Origin: Pontibacter ramchanderi | GTDB lineage: Bacteria > Bacteroidota > Bacteroidia > Cytophagales > Hymenobacteraceae | Assembly (NCBI RefSeq): GCF_002846395.1 | Contig: NZ_PJMU01000002.1 | Span: forward strand, 682,001 to 746,000 | Reading direction: 5' to 3' | DNA: 64,000 nucleotides | Shown here: in pieces, positions 8,557 through 17,400 of the stretch | Position numbering within the stretch: position 1 is the first letter of the stretch | Layout: every line of letters starts with the position of its first letter | Notes under the pieces: model-generated | Told to the model about the DNA's origin: nothing | Databases searched by the model: none | The model's input: the letters and a program-made list of their open reading frames with translations, nothing else | Program-made: the position numbers and the translations under genes

Positions 8557-10854
8557 TTAAAACTGATACGCCTTGCGCACCACTGTCAGGTTGCTGTCGC
8601 GGCCCTGCTCGGGCAGTATGTGTGCCGGCATGGGTGTGCGCACGAGTTGCGCCGGCAGCCCGATCGTATGGTCAAAAAGCAGCAGGTTGAGTTTAGACCC
8701 GACTGGTATCTTTAGTTCGAACTCTACCTGTTTGGTTAGGGGTAAGCCATAAAAGCGCAAGTGGTATACCTGTCCGTTCGCCGTATCGATGGCTTGCAAC
8801 GGAACGATTTTCCCATTTATAGTCGCCTGAATTGCTGCAGCGGGGTTCTCAGGCTGCAGCACTGCCTCGAGGTGCGCTGCTTGTCGCTGCGAGGCTAATT
8901 GCAGGCGCAGCACCCGTGTGTCTGCCACCACCGAGTCGCTCAGCACAGTAGCCACCGGTGCAGCTACAGGTATAGCCGGGGCTGTGTTGAGCAGGTAAGG
9001 CCGCTGTGCTTGCGGGTACATGGCGGCCAGAGTACCTTTGTCAGTATCGGGGAAAAACTGTTTGTTCCAGTCGTTGAGCTGCTCGTGAGCCGTTGCCCAA
9101 AAAGCTGTGTTCTGGTCGGCGTCGAGGTAGTAGGCTGTGTGACTGTGCAAGGGCGTTGTAGGGGAGGGCTGCTCTTTGCTAACAGCTATACCTAGCACCG
9201 CTATACCTGCCAGCAGGCTGATCGCAGGTATAGCCCAGGTATAGCGAACTACATCAACGGCCACCAGTACCGGCAGCAGCAAGTTGAGCAACAGCAGAAA
9301 GAGGATAACAGCCGCCACGGGCAGGGCCAGTGAGAACACCACGAACAGCACCTGCACAATGGGCATCAACAGGAAAAGAGCCGGTACCGCTGCCAACACC
9401 ACCACCAAGCCATATGCCAGTGCACGACCAGGTCTGTAGAGTTCAAAATGCAGCACCACAAGGCAACCCAGCACAGCGAAGAGCAGCGGGAACACCGCCA
9501 GGTACGCCGCAGCAGGCACCAGCAGGTATAACACCAGCATGGGCGGCACCTGACCCGCCAGACTTCCCGCCACCAGGCCAAACACCGGCCTGCGGCGTAC
9601 CGACCGATAAGTTAGCCACAAAAACAGACCCAGTGCTACCAGCAGATAGCCCAGCAGAAAGTAATGGGTATGGTACACACCGTTACCGGTATGGGCATAA
9701 GGAAGCAGGCGCAGCACCAGCAGGTTGAGCAGGTATATGCCCCCGCCAATGAACACGAGCCAGAGCAGCGGTAACCCGGAGCCCGCCATCAATTGCTTGC
9801 CTGTGGCCAGTCCTTTACGCAGCACCATGCGCAGCAGCACGACCACCAGCACGAGCGTCAGCAGTACCCATACCAGGTTAAGCCACACGGGGTAGTGGAT
9901 CACCCATTTGCCAATGAAGTTGAAAAAAACAGCATCGGGCGCTTTCACGGCTGACAAATCTGCGGTTCCGAAATGACGCGCCAAGGCCAGCATGTTGTCG
10001 CCGTGCTGCTGCAGACTTCCCTGGCTCAGGTTTTCGGGAGAATCGGATAGCTTGTGATAATGCACAAAACCATCGATAAAGGCCGAGTTAAGACCGCTAT
10101 ACCCGGCATTCCGGAAAACGGTGAAGTCAGTATCGTTCGGCATGCGGCGGTATACCTCGTAGGCCACGGAACTGATAAATGGATAGGGTGCCACCTGACT
10201 GTACTGCTTAGCCAGCCAGCCGTTCTCGGGACTCAGCTCGAAGGTCATGCTCGGGCCCTGGTTGCCGCGTGCCTCTACATTCAGCACCAGCGCCACGTCT
10301 TTGGCCCAGGGATGCTCCAGAAAGCCACGCGCCCCAAAGAGCCCATACTCCTCGCCATCGGTTAGCAGCACGATCACGTCATGTTCCAAAGCTGGCGCCA
10401 CCTGCAGGGCACGCACAGTCTCTAGTATAGCGGCCACGCCAGCGGCATCGTCGGCGGCCCCACGGGTATTGGGCTGCGAGTCGTAGTGAGCCATCAGCAA
10501 CAGCGCCTTTCCCGTACTTGCACTTCCTTTGATGCGGCCAAGCAGGTTATACACATGGCCCGCTGTTGTAAATGGTCCCTGCTGCCAGGCAACCGTCGTT
10601 TCCTGCACCTGCGGCTGCAGCCCAAGCTCCTCCATCTGACCAAGCAGGTAGCGGCGCACCTCGGCATGGGCGGCTGTTCCCATGGCGTGCGGCTCCCGGG
10701 CTATTTTATGCACATGCCCCATGGCCCGCTCTGCCGAAAATACGGCAGCAGGAGAAGAGGCAGGCTCCGGTGCCGGTGGCATCAGCAACCAGACGCTCAG
10801 CCAGGCGAGCACTACAACAACCAAAAGCAACAAAAACCTGTGTATCAACTGCAT
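8557..10854 (-). CDS. Membrane-bound M28-family zinc aminopeptidase
   Basis: 765 residues. One N-terminal membrane anchor is followed by an M28 peptidase domain (about 40-300). Zinc-binding residues are visible: MAHYDSQ (His123), GAADDAAG (Asp near 136), LTDGEEYGLFGA (catalytic and ligand Glu), and FVHYHKLSD (His). After about residue 310 there is a large polytopic region of roughly eight to nine hydrophobic segments, then a soluble C-terminal domain of about 180 residues. This architecture matches the Fxna/ERMP1-like M28 group rather than secreted aminopeptidases. The catalytic domain probably faces the periplasm. The gene carries at least six TATACCT/AGGTATA motifs, four of them between 9185 and 9245. 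Confidence 0.88.
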   Translation of the reverse strand: MQLIHRFLLLLVVVVLAWLSVWLLMPPAPEPASSPAAVFSAERAMGHVHKIAREPHAMGTAAHAEVRRYLLGQMEELGLQPQVQETTVAWQQGPFTTAGHVYNLLGRIKGSASTGKALLLMAHYDSQPNTRGAADDAAGVAAILETVRALQVAPALEHDVIVLLTDGEEYGLFGARGFLEHPWAKDVALVLNVEARGNQGPSMTFELSPENGWLAKQYSQVAPYPFISSVAYEVYRRMPNDTDFTVFRNAGYSGLNSAFIDGFVHYHKLSDSPENLSQGSLQQHGDNMLALARHFGTADLSAVKAPDAVFFNFIGKWVIHYPVWLNLVWVLLTLVLVVVLLRMVLRKGLATGKQLMAGSGLPLLWLVFIGGGIYLLNLLVLRLLPYAHTGNGVYHTHYFLLGYLLVALGLFLWLTYRSVRRRPVFGLVAGSLAGQVPPMLVLYLLVPAAAYLAVFPLLFAVLGCLVVLHFELYRPGRALAYGLVVVLAAVPALFLLMPIVQVLFVVFSLALPVAAVILFLLLLNLLLPVLVAVDVVRYTWAIPAISLLAGIAVLGIAVSKEQPSPTTPLHSHTAYYLDADQNTAFWATAHEQLNDWNKQFFPDTDKGTLAAMYPQAQRPYLLNTAPAIPVAAPVATVLSDSVVADTRVLRLQLASQRQAAHLEAVLQPENPAAAIQATINGKIVPLQAIDTANGQVYHLRFYGLPLTKQVEFELKIPVGSKLNLLLFDHTIGLPAQLVRTPMPAHILPEQGRDSNLTVVRKAYQF

Positions 10855-10920
10855 GGGCGGGCTATAGTATAGTTTGAGGCTAATATAGGAATTCTGTAGG
10901 TTCGCTGGTGCATACGCATA

Positions 10921-10957
10921 AAAAAAGCAGCGCCCTTGTGGTAAGGTGCTGCTTTTT
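10921..10957 (-). terminator. Terminator downstream of terC
   Basis: Hairpin AAAAAGCAGC ... GCTGCTTTTT, with T-rich sequence on the minus-strand 3' side, 16 bases after the terC stop. Confidence 0.8.
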
Positions 10958-10973
10958 ACAGGTATAGCATATT

Positions 10974-11756
10974 CTACCGCGAAGGGTCGCCTTCAGGCAA
11001 TACCTCGTTCTGGCGCAGGTGTACTGGTTCGGTTTTCTTGCGCAGGCGCAGGTTAAGCATCTCTACCATCAGCGAGAAGAACATCGCAAAGTAGATATAG
11101 CCTTTCGGGATGTGCTGGTGCAGCGCCTCTACCACCAGCATAAAGCCAATCAGCAGCAGGAATGAAAGTGCCAGCATTTTCACAGTCGGGTGTTTGTTCA
11201 CAAAGTCGCTCACATACTTAGCGAAAACCAGCATAATGCCCATGGCAATGATCACGGCCACCACCATCACAACGATTTCCTGGGCCAAACCAACGGCTGT
11301 CAGGATGGAGTCGAAAGAGAACACGATGTCTATGAGGATGATCTGTATGAGCACTTTGCCCAGCGTGGTGGTTCCCTTTCCGGCCTCGTGGCCTTCCTGC
11401 TCACCTTCCAGCTTATTGTGTATCTCGGTTACGGATTTGGCCAGCAAGAACAGACCACCCGCAAACAGAATGATGTCGCGCCACGAAACCGGAAAGTCCT
11501 CGTCCGTAAACGGCAGGTTGATCGAGAAAATCGGATCACTTGCGCTTACGATCCAGGCAATGAACATCAGCAGGATAATGCGGAAGACCAAAGCCAGCGT
11601 CAAACCAATATTGCGCCCCCTGGCCTGCTGCTCTTTCGGCAACCGGCTGACGATAATCGAGATGAACACAATGTTGTCGATGCCGAGCACCACCTCCATA
11701 AAGGTCAGGGTCAGCAGACTTATCCAGGTATCTGGGTTCGCGAAAATTTCGAGCAT
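10974..11756 (-). CDS. TerC-family integral membrane protein
   Basis: 260 residues with about seven hydrophobic segments. It shows the TerC signature: MEVVLGIDNIVFISIIVSRLP near the N terminus and the duplicated IILIDIVFSFDSILTAVGLA in the middle, each with a membrane-embedded acidic residue. TerC proteins are linked to tellurite resistance and to metal (notably manganese) export. Here it is a single gene with its own terminator and no ter operon nearby, so a general metal-homeostasis role is more likely than tellurite resistance. Confidence 0.9.
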   Translation of the reverse strand: MLEIFANPDTWISLLTLTFMEVVLGIDNIVFISIIVSRLPKEQQARGRNIGLTLALVFRIILLMFIAWIVSASDPIFSINLPFTDEDFPVSWRDIILFAGGLFLLAKSVTEIHNKLEGEQEGHEAGKGTTTLGKVLIQIILIDIVFSFDSILTAVGLAQEIVVMVVAVIIAMGIMLVFAKYVSDFVNKHPTVKMLALSFLLLIGFMLVVEALHQHIPKGYIYFAMFFSLMVEMLNLRLRKKTEPVHLRQNEVLPEGDPSR

Positions 11757-11833
11757 AAGGCGAGTGAGGTAAAGGTTAATTTGTTAAATGGCTAAACTGC
11801 TTTTTCTGAAGGCAACAATTTAACCCTTAAGCA

Positions 11834-12331
11834 TTACGACTTCATATTAACATATTGAAGTGGCATGCCTATTTCTTCGGCGTTTGTACGCAAAACGGCG
11901 ATCACTTGCTGCAAGTCGTCGATTTTTTTACCTGTCACCCGGATGGTCTCGTCCATGATGGCGGCCGACACCTTCAGTTTGCTGTCTTTTATCAACTTCA
12001 TGATCTTTTTGGAAGTTTCCTTGTCGATGCCCGCTTTCACCTTGATGTCCTTCTTCACCATTGCCCCGCTCTGGTAGGCTTCTTTGGAGAAATCGAGGGC
12101 AGTGGCGTCGAGGCCCTGCTTCACCATTTTGCCGATGAGCACGTCTTCGGTGTGCTGCAGGCGCATGTCGTTCTCCATGCTGATGTGCACTTCGTTGTTT
12201 TTCTTGTCGAACTCCAGCGAGCCTTTGGTGTCGCGGAAGTCGTAGCGGTTCATGATTTCCTTGCGGGCCACGTTCACCGCATTGTCCATGGTCTGCGGGT
12301 CTACTTTGCTGATGATATCGAAAGATGCCAT
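11834..12331 (-). CDS. YajQ-family nucleotide-binding protein
   Basis: 165 residues covering the whole YajQ fold: MASFDIISKVDPQTMDNAVN, RYDFRDTKGSLEFDKK, and the tail RVTGKKIDDLQQVIAVLR. Family members bind nucleotides, with cyclic di-GMP reported for some, and act as regulators. It is soluble, with a start codon in the expected place. No operon partner; terC is 77 bases downstream on the same strand. Confidence 0.93.
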   Translation of the reverse strand: MASFDIISKVDPQTMDNAVNVARKEIMNRYDFRDTKGSLEFDKKNNEVHISMENDMRLQHTEDVLIGKMVKQGLDATALDFSKEAYQSGAMVKKDIKVKAGIDKETSKKIMKLIKDSKLKVSAAIMDETIRVTGKKIDDLQQVIAVLRTNAEEIGMPLQYVNMKS

Positions 12332-12479
12332 AGTTTTTCGGGTTATGTTAAATGATAAGATTTACACGGTTAATAAGCTGCAAAGTTATTTAAATGGCTG
12401 AATTGCTAAATGGTTAAATTGTTGGTGGAGGAATTGTTGATTGCTGATTGTTAATTGTTGAAGGTATGGAACGTGCGGC

Positions 12480-12980
12480 ACTACTTTATCTGCATCTTTC
12501 TATAGGGCCCCTCCCCCAAGGATTTACAGGATTAGGGATTCTCAGGATTCCGTGCACGTTTATACCCACCCCTGCACCTCCCAAGAGGAGAATCCCGCCG
12601 CTGCCATACCTTAGGTATAAACTTCGTTGTTTAAGTTCTAACCCACACATACCCCTGGCAGGTACAGCAAGGCTAACTTGCCCCTTACACTACGAAGCAA
12701 ATAGCACTAACCAGGTGCACTTAAATGATTACCCACTGTTTGAGAGTTCAGCGAGTGGGGGTAGGGCCCCTCGATTTGGGGAATCTTGACTTTTTTGCCT
12801 ACTTTGGGGGTAGGGGCCCTCGATTTGTGTCAAGACAAAAAGTAGGGCCCGCTCGGCCAGGGCAAGCTATAAAACAGGATAAGTCAAGATTCAGACAAGC
12901 AGCAGCTACTCCAGGTATAGGTATAGCCACACGACTCGCTATACCTAGCGAGAGCAGTCACGAGCGAGGACGATCGCTTC
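12480..12980 (+). repeat. Dispersed intergenic repeat, copy 2
   Basis: Gene-free. The left part is TATAGGGCCCCTCCCCCAAGG, then ATTTACAGGATTAGGGATTC, then CACCCCTGCACCTCCCAAGAG. The right part repeats a GTAGGGGCCCTCGATTTG block twice (near 12760 and 12812) and ends GGCCAGGGCAAGCTATAAAAC. It shares order and sequence with copy 3 near 50 kb and with the reverse complement of copy 1. It carries three AGGTATA/TATACCT words near 12915-12950. Confidence 0.7.
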
Positions 12981-13088
12981 ATAAGATGCTCTACCGCATA
13001 GAAAATAAATGCATTTCACAATAGAAACCCACTATACCCACCACACCACATTTTATAGTAAACTTGCATCGCAAAATCATATAAGTAA

Positions 13089-13520
13089 ATGAAAGTCATA
13101 GAACCCGCTACCCCCGAGCAATACAAACAATACTACCAACTCCGCTACTACACCCTGCGCAAGCCCTGGGACCAGCCAGAGGGCAGCGAACGGGCAGACG
13201 ACGACGAACAGGCGATTCATGCTATGCTGGTAGACGACAACAACGAGGCGGTGGGCGTTTGCCGGCTGCACCTGAACACACCAGAGGAAGGGCAGTTGCG
13301 CTTTATGGGCGTGCGGGGCGACAAGCAGGGCCAGCGCCTCGGCGACCAGTTGATCAGCTACCTCGAAGACCGTGCCCGGCAGCTCGGCGCTACTTTCATG
13401 ACCTTGCAGGCACGCGAGAATGCCGTAAACTTTTACCGCCGCAATGGGTATGAGGTAGTAGAAAAAACATACCTGTTGTTTGGCTCTATTCAGCACTACA
13501 AAATGGCCAAGCAACTGTAA
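13089..13520 (+). CDS. GNAT-family N-acetyltransferase
   Basis: 143 residues with a GNAT fold. It transfers acetyl from acetyl-CoA to an unknown amine. The acetyl-CoA loop is the region RFMGVRGDKQGQRLGDQLIS (Q/RxxGxG/A-like), followed by the helix LEDRARQLGATFMTLQAREN and the typical AVNFYRRNGYEVV near residue 117-129. It is followed 13 bases later by the lipocalin gene, so the two are probably co-transcribed. Confidence 0.88.
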   Translation: MKVIEPATPEQYKQYYQLRYYTLRKPWDQPEGSERADDDEQAIHAMLVDDNNEAVGVCRLHLNTPEEGQLRFMGVRGDKQGQRLGDQLISYLEDRARQLGATFMTLQARENAVNFYRRNGYEVVEKTYLLFGSIQHYKMAKQL

Positions 13521-13533
13521 GCACGTTGCAAAA

Positions 13534-14082
13534 ATGGCTTTCGACAATAAGAAGAAACTTTTCCTGGCCGCCGGTGCCGTTGTGGTTGGCGCGGCTATCA
13601 TCAGTAGTTGCAGTAGTACAAACGCACCGCTCGAAACAGTGCCAAACGTGGACCTGGAACGCTACATGGGCAAGTGGTACGAGATCGCTTCCATTCCGCA
13701 GCGCTTTACCAGAGGCTGTAGCTGCACCACGGCCAAATATAGGCTCAATGCAGAAAAAGGCTATGTGGAGGTCTACAACTCCTGTCTGAAAAAAGGCAAG
13801 GTAAGCGATGCCACAGCAAAGGCCTTCCCGGTGGAGGGCAGCAACAACAGCCGGCTTAAGGTGCAGTTCTTCTGGCCTTTCAAAGGCGACTATTGGATTC
13901 TGGAACTTGACCCGGATTACCGCTACGTGATGGTGGGCGCCCCCGACCGCGAAAGCCTCTGGTTCCTGTCCCGCACTCCTACCCTCGACGAAGCCACTTA
14001 TGCCAGGCTGGAGGAGTCGGCCAGGGAGAAGGGCTTCCCGGTAGAACAGTTGCATAGGACAGATCAACAGTGCGCTGAGTAG
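13534..14082 (+). CDS. Lipocalin (Blc-like) lipoprotein
   Basis: 182 residues. An N-terminal lipoprotein signal (AAIISSCSST, lipobox Cys) is followed by a bacterial lipocalin barrel with the canonical GxW motif in YMGKWYEIASIPQRF, the middle TAKYRLNAEKGYVEVYNSC and WPFKGDYWILELDPDYRYVMVG. Blc lipocalins bind fatty acids or lysophospholipids and help maintain the outer membrane. A longer open frame begins at 13480 inside the GNAT gene; the signal peptide fixes the start at 13534. Confidence 0.92.
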   Translation: MAFDNKKKLFLAAGAVVVGAAIISSCSSTNAPLETVPNVDLERYMGKWYEIASIPQRFTRGCSCTTAKYRLNAEKGYVEVYNSCLKKGKVSDATAKAFPVEGSNNSRLKVQFFWPFKGDYWILELDPDYRYVMVGAPDRESLWFLSRTPTLDEATYARLEESAREKGFPVEQLHRTDQQCAE

Positions 14083-14127
14083 CGTCCCTTTCAATCTCTA
14101 TACCTGAGAGGAAATCTAATAAGCCCG

Positions 14128-14733
14128 TCACAAACCAGTGGTGTCGGCGGCCGCATCGGCAGGTATGGGAGAGCGCTGCAGCACGGGGTCGTCTTCCTGG
14201 TTGAAACGGTCGGCACTGAACACGAACGACACGACGCCCAGCAGCAGCACAAACACAAAAGGGAACACAAGGTTGCGGTAGAAGAACTTGTGCAGCGGCT
14301 CGTGCAGTTTCTGGAAGCGCTTCAGGTATAGAAAGAGCAACACGCCAGCCAGCAGGTACAGCGGCACCACTGCATAAAATAGCACTTGCCAGCCATACCA
14401 GTTCTGGTACCGGAAAATAAGCGCCAGCAAGCCCGAAACCAGCGAAAAACTGCTGAACGCACCCAGCAGCGCCAGCCATACGTTAGACACGATGTAGAAA
14501 AACGACAAGCCCACCTGCACCAAAAACAGCAGCATAAGCACGGCCATGGCAAACACAAACACAAAACTGCCTCCCGTCAGGCCAAGGAATTTCATGGCAA
14601 CACCTACCATGGCCATGCCCATGGCAATGTATAGCAGCAGCGTAAACGAGCGGATAAACGAGATCAGCTGATAGCGCACATCAGCTACCAAGGATCGTCT
14701 TTCGTGTCGTAAAGGAGGCTGCTCGAAGGTCAT
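14128..14733 (-). CDS. Polytopic membrane protein, unknown
   Basis: 201 residues with about five hydrophobic segments (LLLYIAMGMAMVGVAM; FVFVFAMAVLMLLFLV; YIVSNVWLALLGAFSSF; LFYAVVPLYLLAGVLLFLYL; LVFPFVFVLLLGVVSFVF) and short charged loops. No family recognised. Its start is 10 bases from the end of the upstream DUF4174 gene, indicating a shared transcript. Convergent with the lipocalin gene. Confidence 0.72.
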   Translation of the reverse strand: MTFEQPPLRHERRSLVADVRYQLISFIRSFTLLLYIAMGMAMVGVAMKFLGLTGGSFVFVFAMAVLMLLFLVQVGLSFFYIVSNVWLALLGAFSSFSLVSGLLALIFRYQNWYGWQVLFYAVVPLYLLAGVLLFLYLKRFQKLHEPLHKFFYRNLVFPFVFVLLLGVVSFVFSADRFNQEDDPVLQRSPIPADAAADTTGL

Positions 14734-14743
14734 GACAGGTGTT

Positions 14744-15175
14744 TTAGTCTTGTTTACGCATTTCCCGGCGGCGCATCGGCATCTGGTCGATTATTTTGAA
14801 GACCTCCTCCAGGGGCACGGCTTTTTGGCTCCGGTATTTCTCCAGGCCATCTTTCCCGAGCAGCAGCAAGGTATAGCTCCCTGCCTCTACCCCAAACTTC
14901 CTGAGCAGGTTTTCCCGCATGTTGGCCGCGTTGCCGCCCGGCACCAGCTCCAGCACCTCAAGCTGCCGCTCAGCTATACCTGACTGGCTTTTGCGAATCA
15001 TCTCCTGCTGACTAACCAACACAGTATTCTCCATGGCGGGCGCGAAGAGCAGCAAAAGGCGCTTCTCCCATTTGTAGATTTCCAGATCCATCTCTCTTTT
15101 GTTTTGTGCCTGTGTGGCAAAGGGTATGCTGCACAGGCAGCAGAGCACCGTAATATTTAAAAATAGCTTTCCCAT
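14744..15175 (-). CDS. DUF4174-containing exported protein
   Basis: 143 residues. A signal peptide (MGKLFLNITVLCCLCSIPFATQAQ) is followed by a compact thioredoxin-fold-like domain with DUF4174 hallmarks: IYKWEKRLLLLFAP near the start, YTLLLLGKDGLEKYRS, and the C-terminal VFKIIDQMPMRRREM, which is diagnostic for the family. No CxxC pair is present in the mature part, so redox activity is not indicated. Function unknown. Confidence 0.82.
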   Translation of the reverse strand: MGKLFLNITVLCCLCSIPFATQAQNKREMDLEIYKWEKRLLLLFAPAMENTVLVSQQEMIRKSQSGIAERQLEVLELVPGGNAANMRENLLRKFGVEAGSYTLLLLGKDGLEKYRSQKAVPLEEVFKIIDQMPMRRREMRKQD

Positions 15176-15234
15176 CTCTTTGTCATACGCAGGTATAACA
15201 AGCAGGGCGAAACAGGAGTTATGCCGGCAGGTAG

Positions 15235-15678
15235 CTAGTTTGGGGTGTTAGAGTACGCAGGGGTAGTCGCCTGGTGGCGCGTAGTATCCGGTTGCTTGCC
15301 TGCAGGGTACAGGGGCGGCGCTTTTTGGTGATGTGTGAGGGCCTCGGATGCGATCGGATCGCCGGTGTCCCGTTTGAGGGCGCCGTTCAGAATAATAAGC
15401 TTGAAGAACAGAATGAACCCAACCACTGCCATTACGTGCACCAGCAGCGCTCCTTTGTTGTACCTGTCGGTTGGTGAGGCGAAAACAGTGATCAGGCGCC
15501 TGATGAGTAGCACGGCGCCTATGACCAGCACCAGCAAGGCTACCAGGTGGTAGGCGGCCGGCGCGTGGGCGTACTCCCAGCCAAAAAGCAGGTAGGTAAG
15601 CCATACCAGTGCCGTGCCTCCCGCATAGTAAGCAAGCCCACGGGCTATACCTGCAGCAAACTTCTTCTCAATGTGCAT
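15235..15678 (-). CDS. Small membrane protein, unknown
   Basis: 147 residues. Three hydrophobic segments (AYYAGGTALVWLTYLLFGW, YHLVALLVLVIGAVLLI and LLVHVMAVVGFILFFKLIIL) are followed by a hydrophilic Thr/Pro/His-rich tail of about 40 residues. No known family. It lies in the same minus-strand run as its neighbours, 59 bases from the DUF4174 gene. Confidence 0.65.
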   Translation of the reverse strand: MHIEKKFAAGIARGLAYYAGGTALVWLTYLLFGWEYAHAPAAYHLVALLVLVIGAVLLIRRLITVFASPTDRYNKGALLVHVMAVVGFILFFKLIILNGALKRDTGDPIASEALTHHQKAPPLYPAGKQPDTTRHQATTPAYSNTPN

Positions 15679-15818
15679 GTCTCATTTCACTTCGGTGAGC
15701 TCAATTTTGTCCCACAGCAGGCCCTACACGACCGGCTGCAATTACTGCCCTCCCATTCCGCTCTGCAGCGGAGAAGGCCTAGGGTCCGGGTATCATGTTT
15801 TGGTCCTCAAGGTAAGGT

Positions 15819-16334
15819 TTATTTCTGAGATGTCGACTGCCGCTTTGGCACTATCAGGGCCCTGTTTTCATCATAAAGGCCTACCAGCACACTGTTCCCT
15901 TCGCCATCCACTTTCAGCCCGCCGTAAGCAGCTTGTTCAAAGGTTTTCGCCTGGCCTTCCTCAAAAAAGTAAGACTCCGCCCCCAGGTTCAGCGACCACC
16001 CGCCTTTGCTATACCTGATCAGGATTTCCCCTTCGTGTAGCGGCTCTTTTTCGGGTTGGTAGCGCACCAGCTGCGCCACATTCTGTGAGTCGAGCTGCAC
16101 CACGGCGTAGCCCCGGTTGGGGAGCTTTTCCAGTTCCCGCGTCTGGCTGATGGCGTAGCTGAGCACCATGTAGTCGCCCTGCATGAGCGAGCGCGGGTCT
16201 ACTGGGGCAAGGCTCAGCAGCACCAGTTGACCGTCCTTCAGCAGCTCTTCCTTCTCTACCACCGTCAAGTTGAAAAAGGCCAACACCGCTACCAAGTTCA
16301 CCAGCACGACAATAGATTTGATGTTACGTTTCAT
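15819..16334 (-). CDS. GDYXXLXY-domain membrane-anchored protein
   Basis: 171 residues with one N-terminal membrane segment (VVLVNLVAVLAFFNLTVV) and the family-defining motif GDYMVLSY near residue 53-60. The rest is a beta-rich soluble domain. It overlaps the end of the DUF4401 gene by 11 bases. DUF2157, DUF4401 and GDYXXLXY proteins recur together in bacteria, and this is the last member of that set here. Molecular function unknown. Confidence 0.88.
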   Translation of the reverse strand: MKRNIKSIVVLVNLVAVLAFFNLTVVEKEELLKDGQLVLLSLAPVDPRSLMQGDYMVLSYAISQTRELEKLPNRGYAVVQLDSQNVAQLVRYQPEKEPLHEGEILIRYSKGGWSLNLGAESYFFEEGQAKTFEQAAYGGLKVDGEGNSVLVGLYDENRALIVPKRQSTSQK

Positions 16335-17400
16335 GATTTCGCAGATAACGGTTTAACAGGTATAGGCCACCTAGAAACAGAGCGCCCGTGAGCATCAGCA
16401 CCCCGGATTTAGCCAGGAGTGTCATGTTGAGGTCGTAGTAATAGAGCACCAGAAAATAGGCCAGCGCCAGCAGCCCGACCCACAGGCCTGTTCTGTGGCC
16501 GATATAGAAACTGGATAACACCACCAGCAACGCACCCGGTACCGAAGGCGCCAGCACTGTAGGCAGCAACACCAGTCCGCAACAGGTATAGAAAATAGCC
16601 AGTGTCATTTTATCTGTCAGCCCACTTTCGCGCAGCACCCGGTGTAGCAACAGCAGCAGGCAGCCAATCAGAAACAAACCCGATACCCAGAAATATGAAA
16701 TGTGGGTGGAGAGCAGTTTCTGGTGCACAAACAGCACCAGCGTAAAGATCAGGGAGAAAATGAGCCCGATGCGGACCGGACCGAAAACCAGTGCAAAGCG
16801 CCGCGACAGGGCGAGCAGCCTCGCTTCGTATAAGCTCATGAACGCCACCATACCTGCCAGCAACACCACCAGCACATGCGACAGGTTGTATACCTTGTGG
16901 ATGAAGATCAGGCTCAGCAGACTACCGTTGAGCACCAGCACCGAAAGGAACACACAGATCGCGCTCTCCGAGAAAAGCAGCACCAGCAGCGCAGCTATAC
17001 CTAAGACCGATGCCACGGCTGTCATGTTTTCGGACATGATTCCGGTACCGATCGCCAGTAGTACGTAGCCGGCAATGTTGAGCGACACGCCAATGGCCTC
17101 AGCCGTAAACGTTTTCTCGACACGGATCAGCGCCTCCGCCCCTACCAGGAAACCGGCTCCGAAAAGTAGCATGCCTATACCTGAGTTGTAAAGTCCGGCC
17201 GCGAATAAAAAGCCAAGCAGCGTAGACATGGCCAGCAAACCGCCCAGTATAGTGAGCAGCTTCACCGGCCAGCGCTTGAGCAGCGAGGAGGAGTGGTCTA
17301 TTTCTGCCGCTATCGCCAGCTCGTCGTAACGGAAGTCGGGTTGCTCCTGCGCTATTTGCTGCAGCAGGGCGTTTAGTCGAAGTGTCTCTTTATCGGCCAT
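16324..17400 (-). CDS. DUF4401-containing polytopic membrane protein
   Basis: 358 residues. A soluble N-terminal stretch of about 45 residues (MADKETLRLNALLQQIAQEQ) is followed by about ten transmembrane helices. It is placed in DUF4401 by its position between a DUF2157 gene and a GDYXXLXY gene and by its membrane layout. A longer open frame starts at 17505 but reads into the DUF2157 gene in the wrong frame; the ATG at 17400 gives an 11-base overlap typical of translational coupling. Function unknown. Confidence 0.83.
   Translation of the reverse strand: MADKETLRLNALLQQIAQEQPDFRYDELAIAAEIDHSSSLLKRWPVKLLTILGGLLAMSTLLGFLFAAGLYNSGIGMLLFGAGFLVGAEALIRVEKTFTAEAIGVSLNIAGYVLLAIGTGIMSENMTAVASVLGIAALLVLLFSESAICVFLSVLVLNGSLLSLIFIHKVYNLSHVLVVLLAGMVAFMSLYEARLLALSRRFALVFGPVRIGLIFSLIFTLVLFVHQKLLSTHISYFWVSGLFLIGCLLLLLHRVLRESGLTDKMTLAIFYTCCGLVLLPTVLAPSVPGALLVVLSSFYIGHRTGLWVGLLALAYFLVLYYYDLNMTLLAKSGVLMLTGALFLGGLYLLNRYLRNHET

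Noticed and set aside
10974..11756. Tellurite-resistance operon
   Set aside because: Only a single TerC-family gene is present, with its own terminator and no other ter genes.
12361..12470. AAATGGTTAAATTGTTG-type runs near 11.77, 12.39 and 39.95 kb as a functional repeat
   Set aside because: Short, imperfect, AT-rich runs that look like simple-sequence drift in intergenic DNA; no structure or gene association was found.
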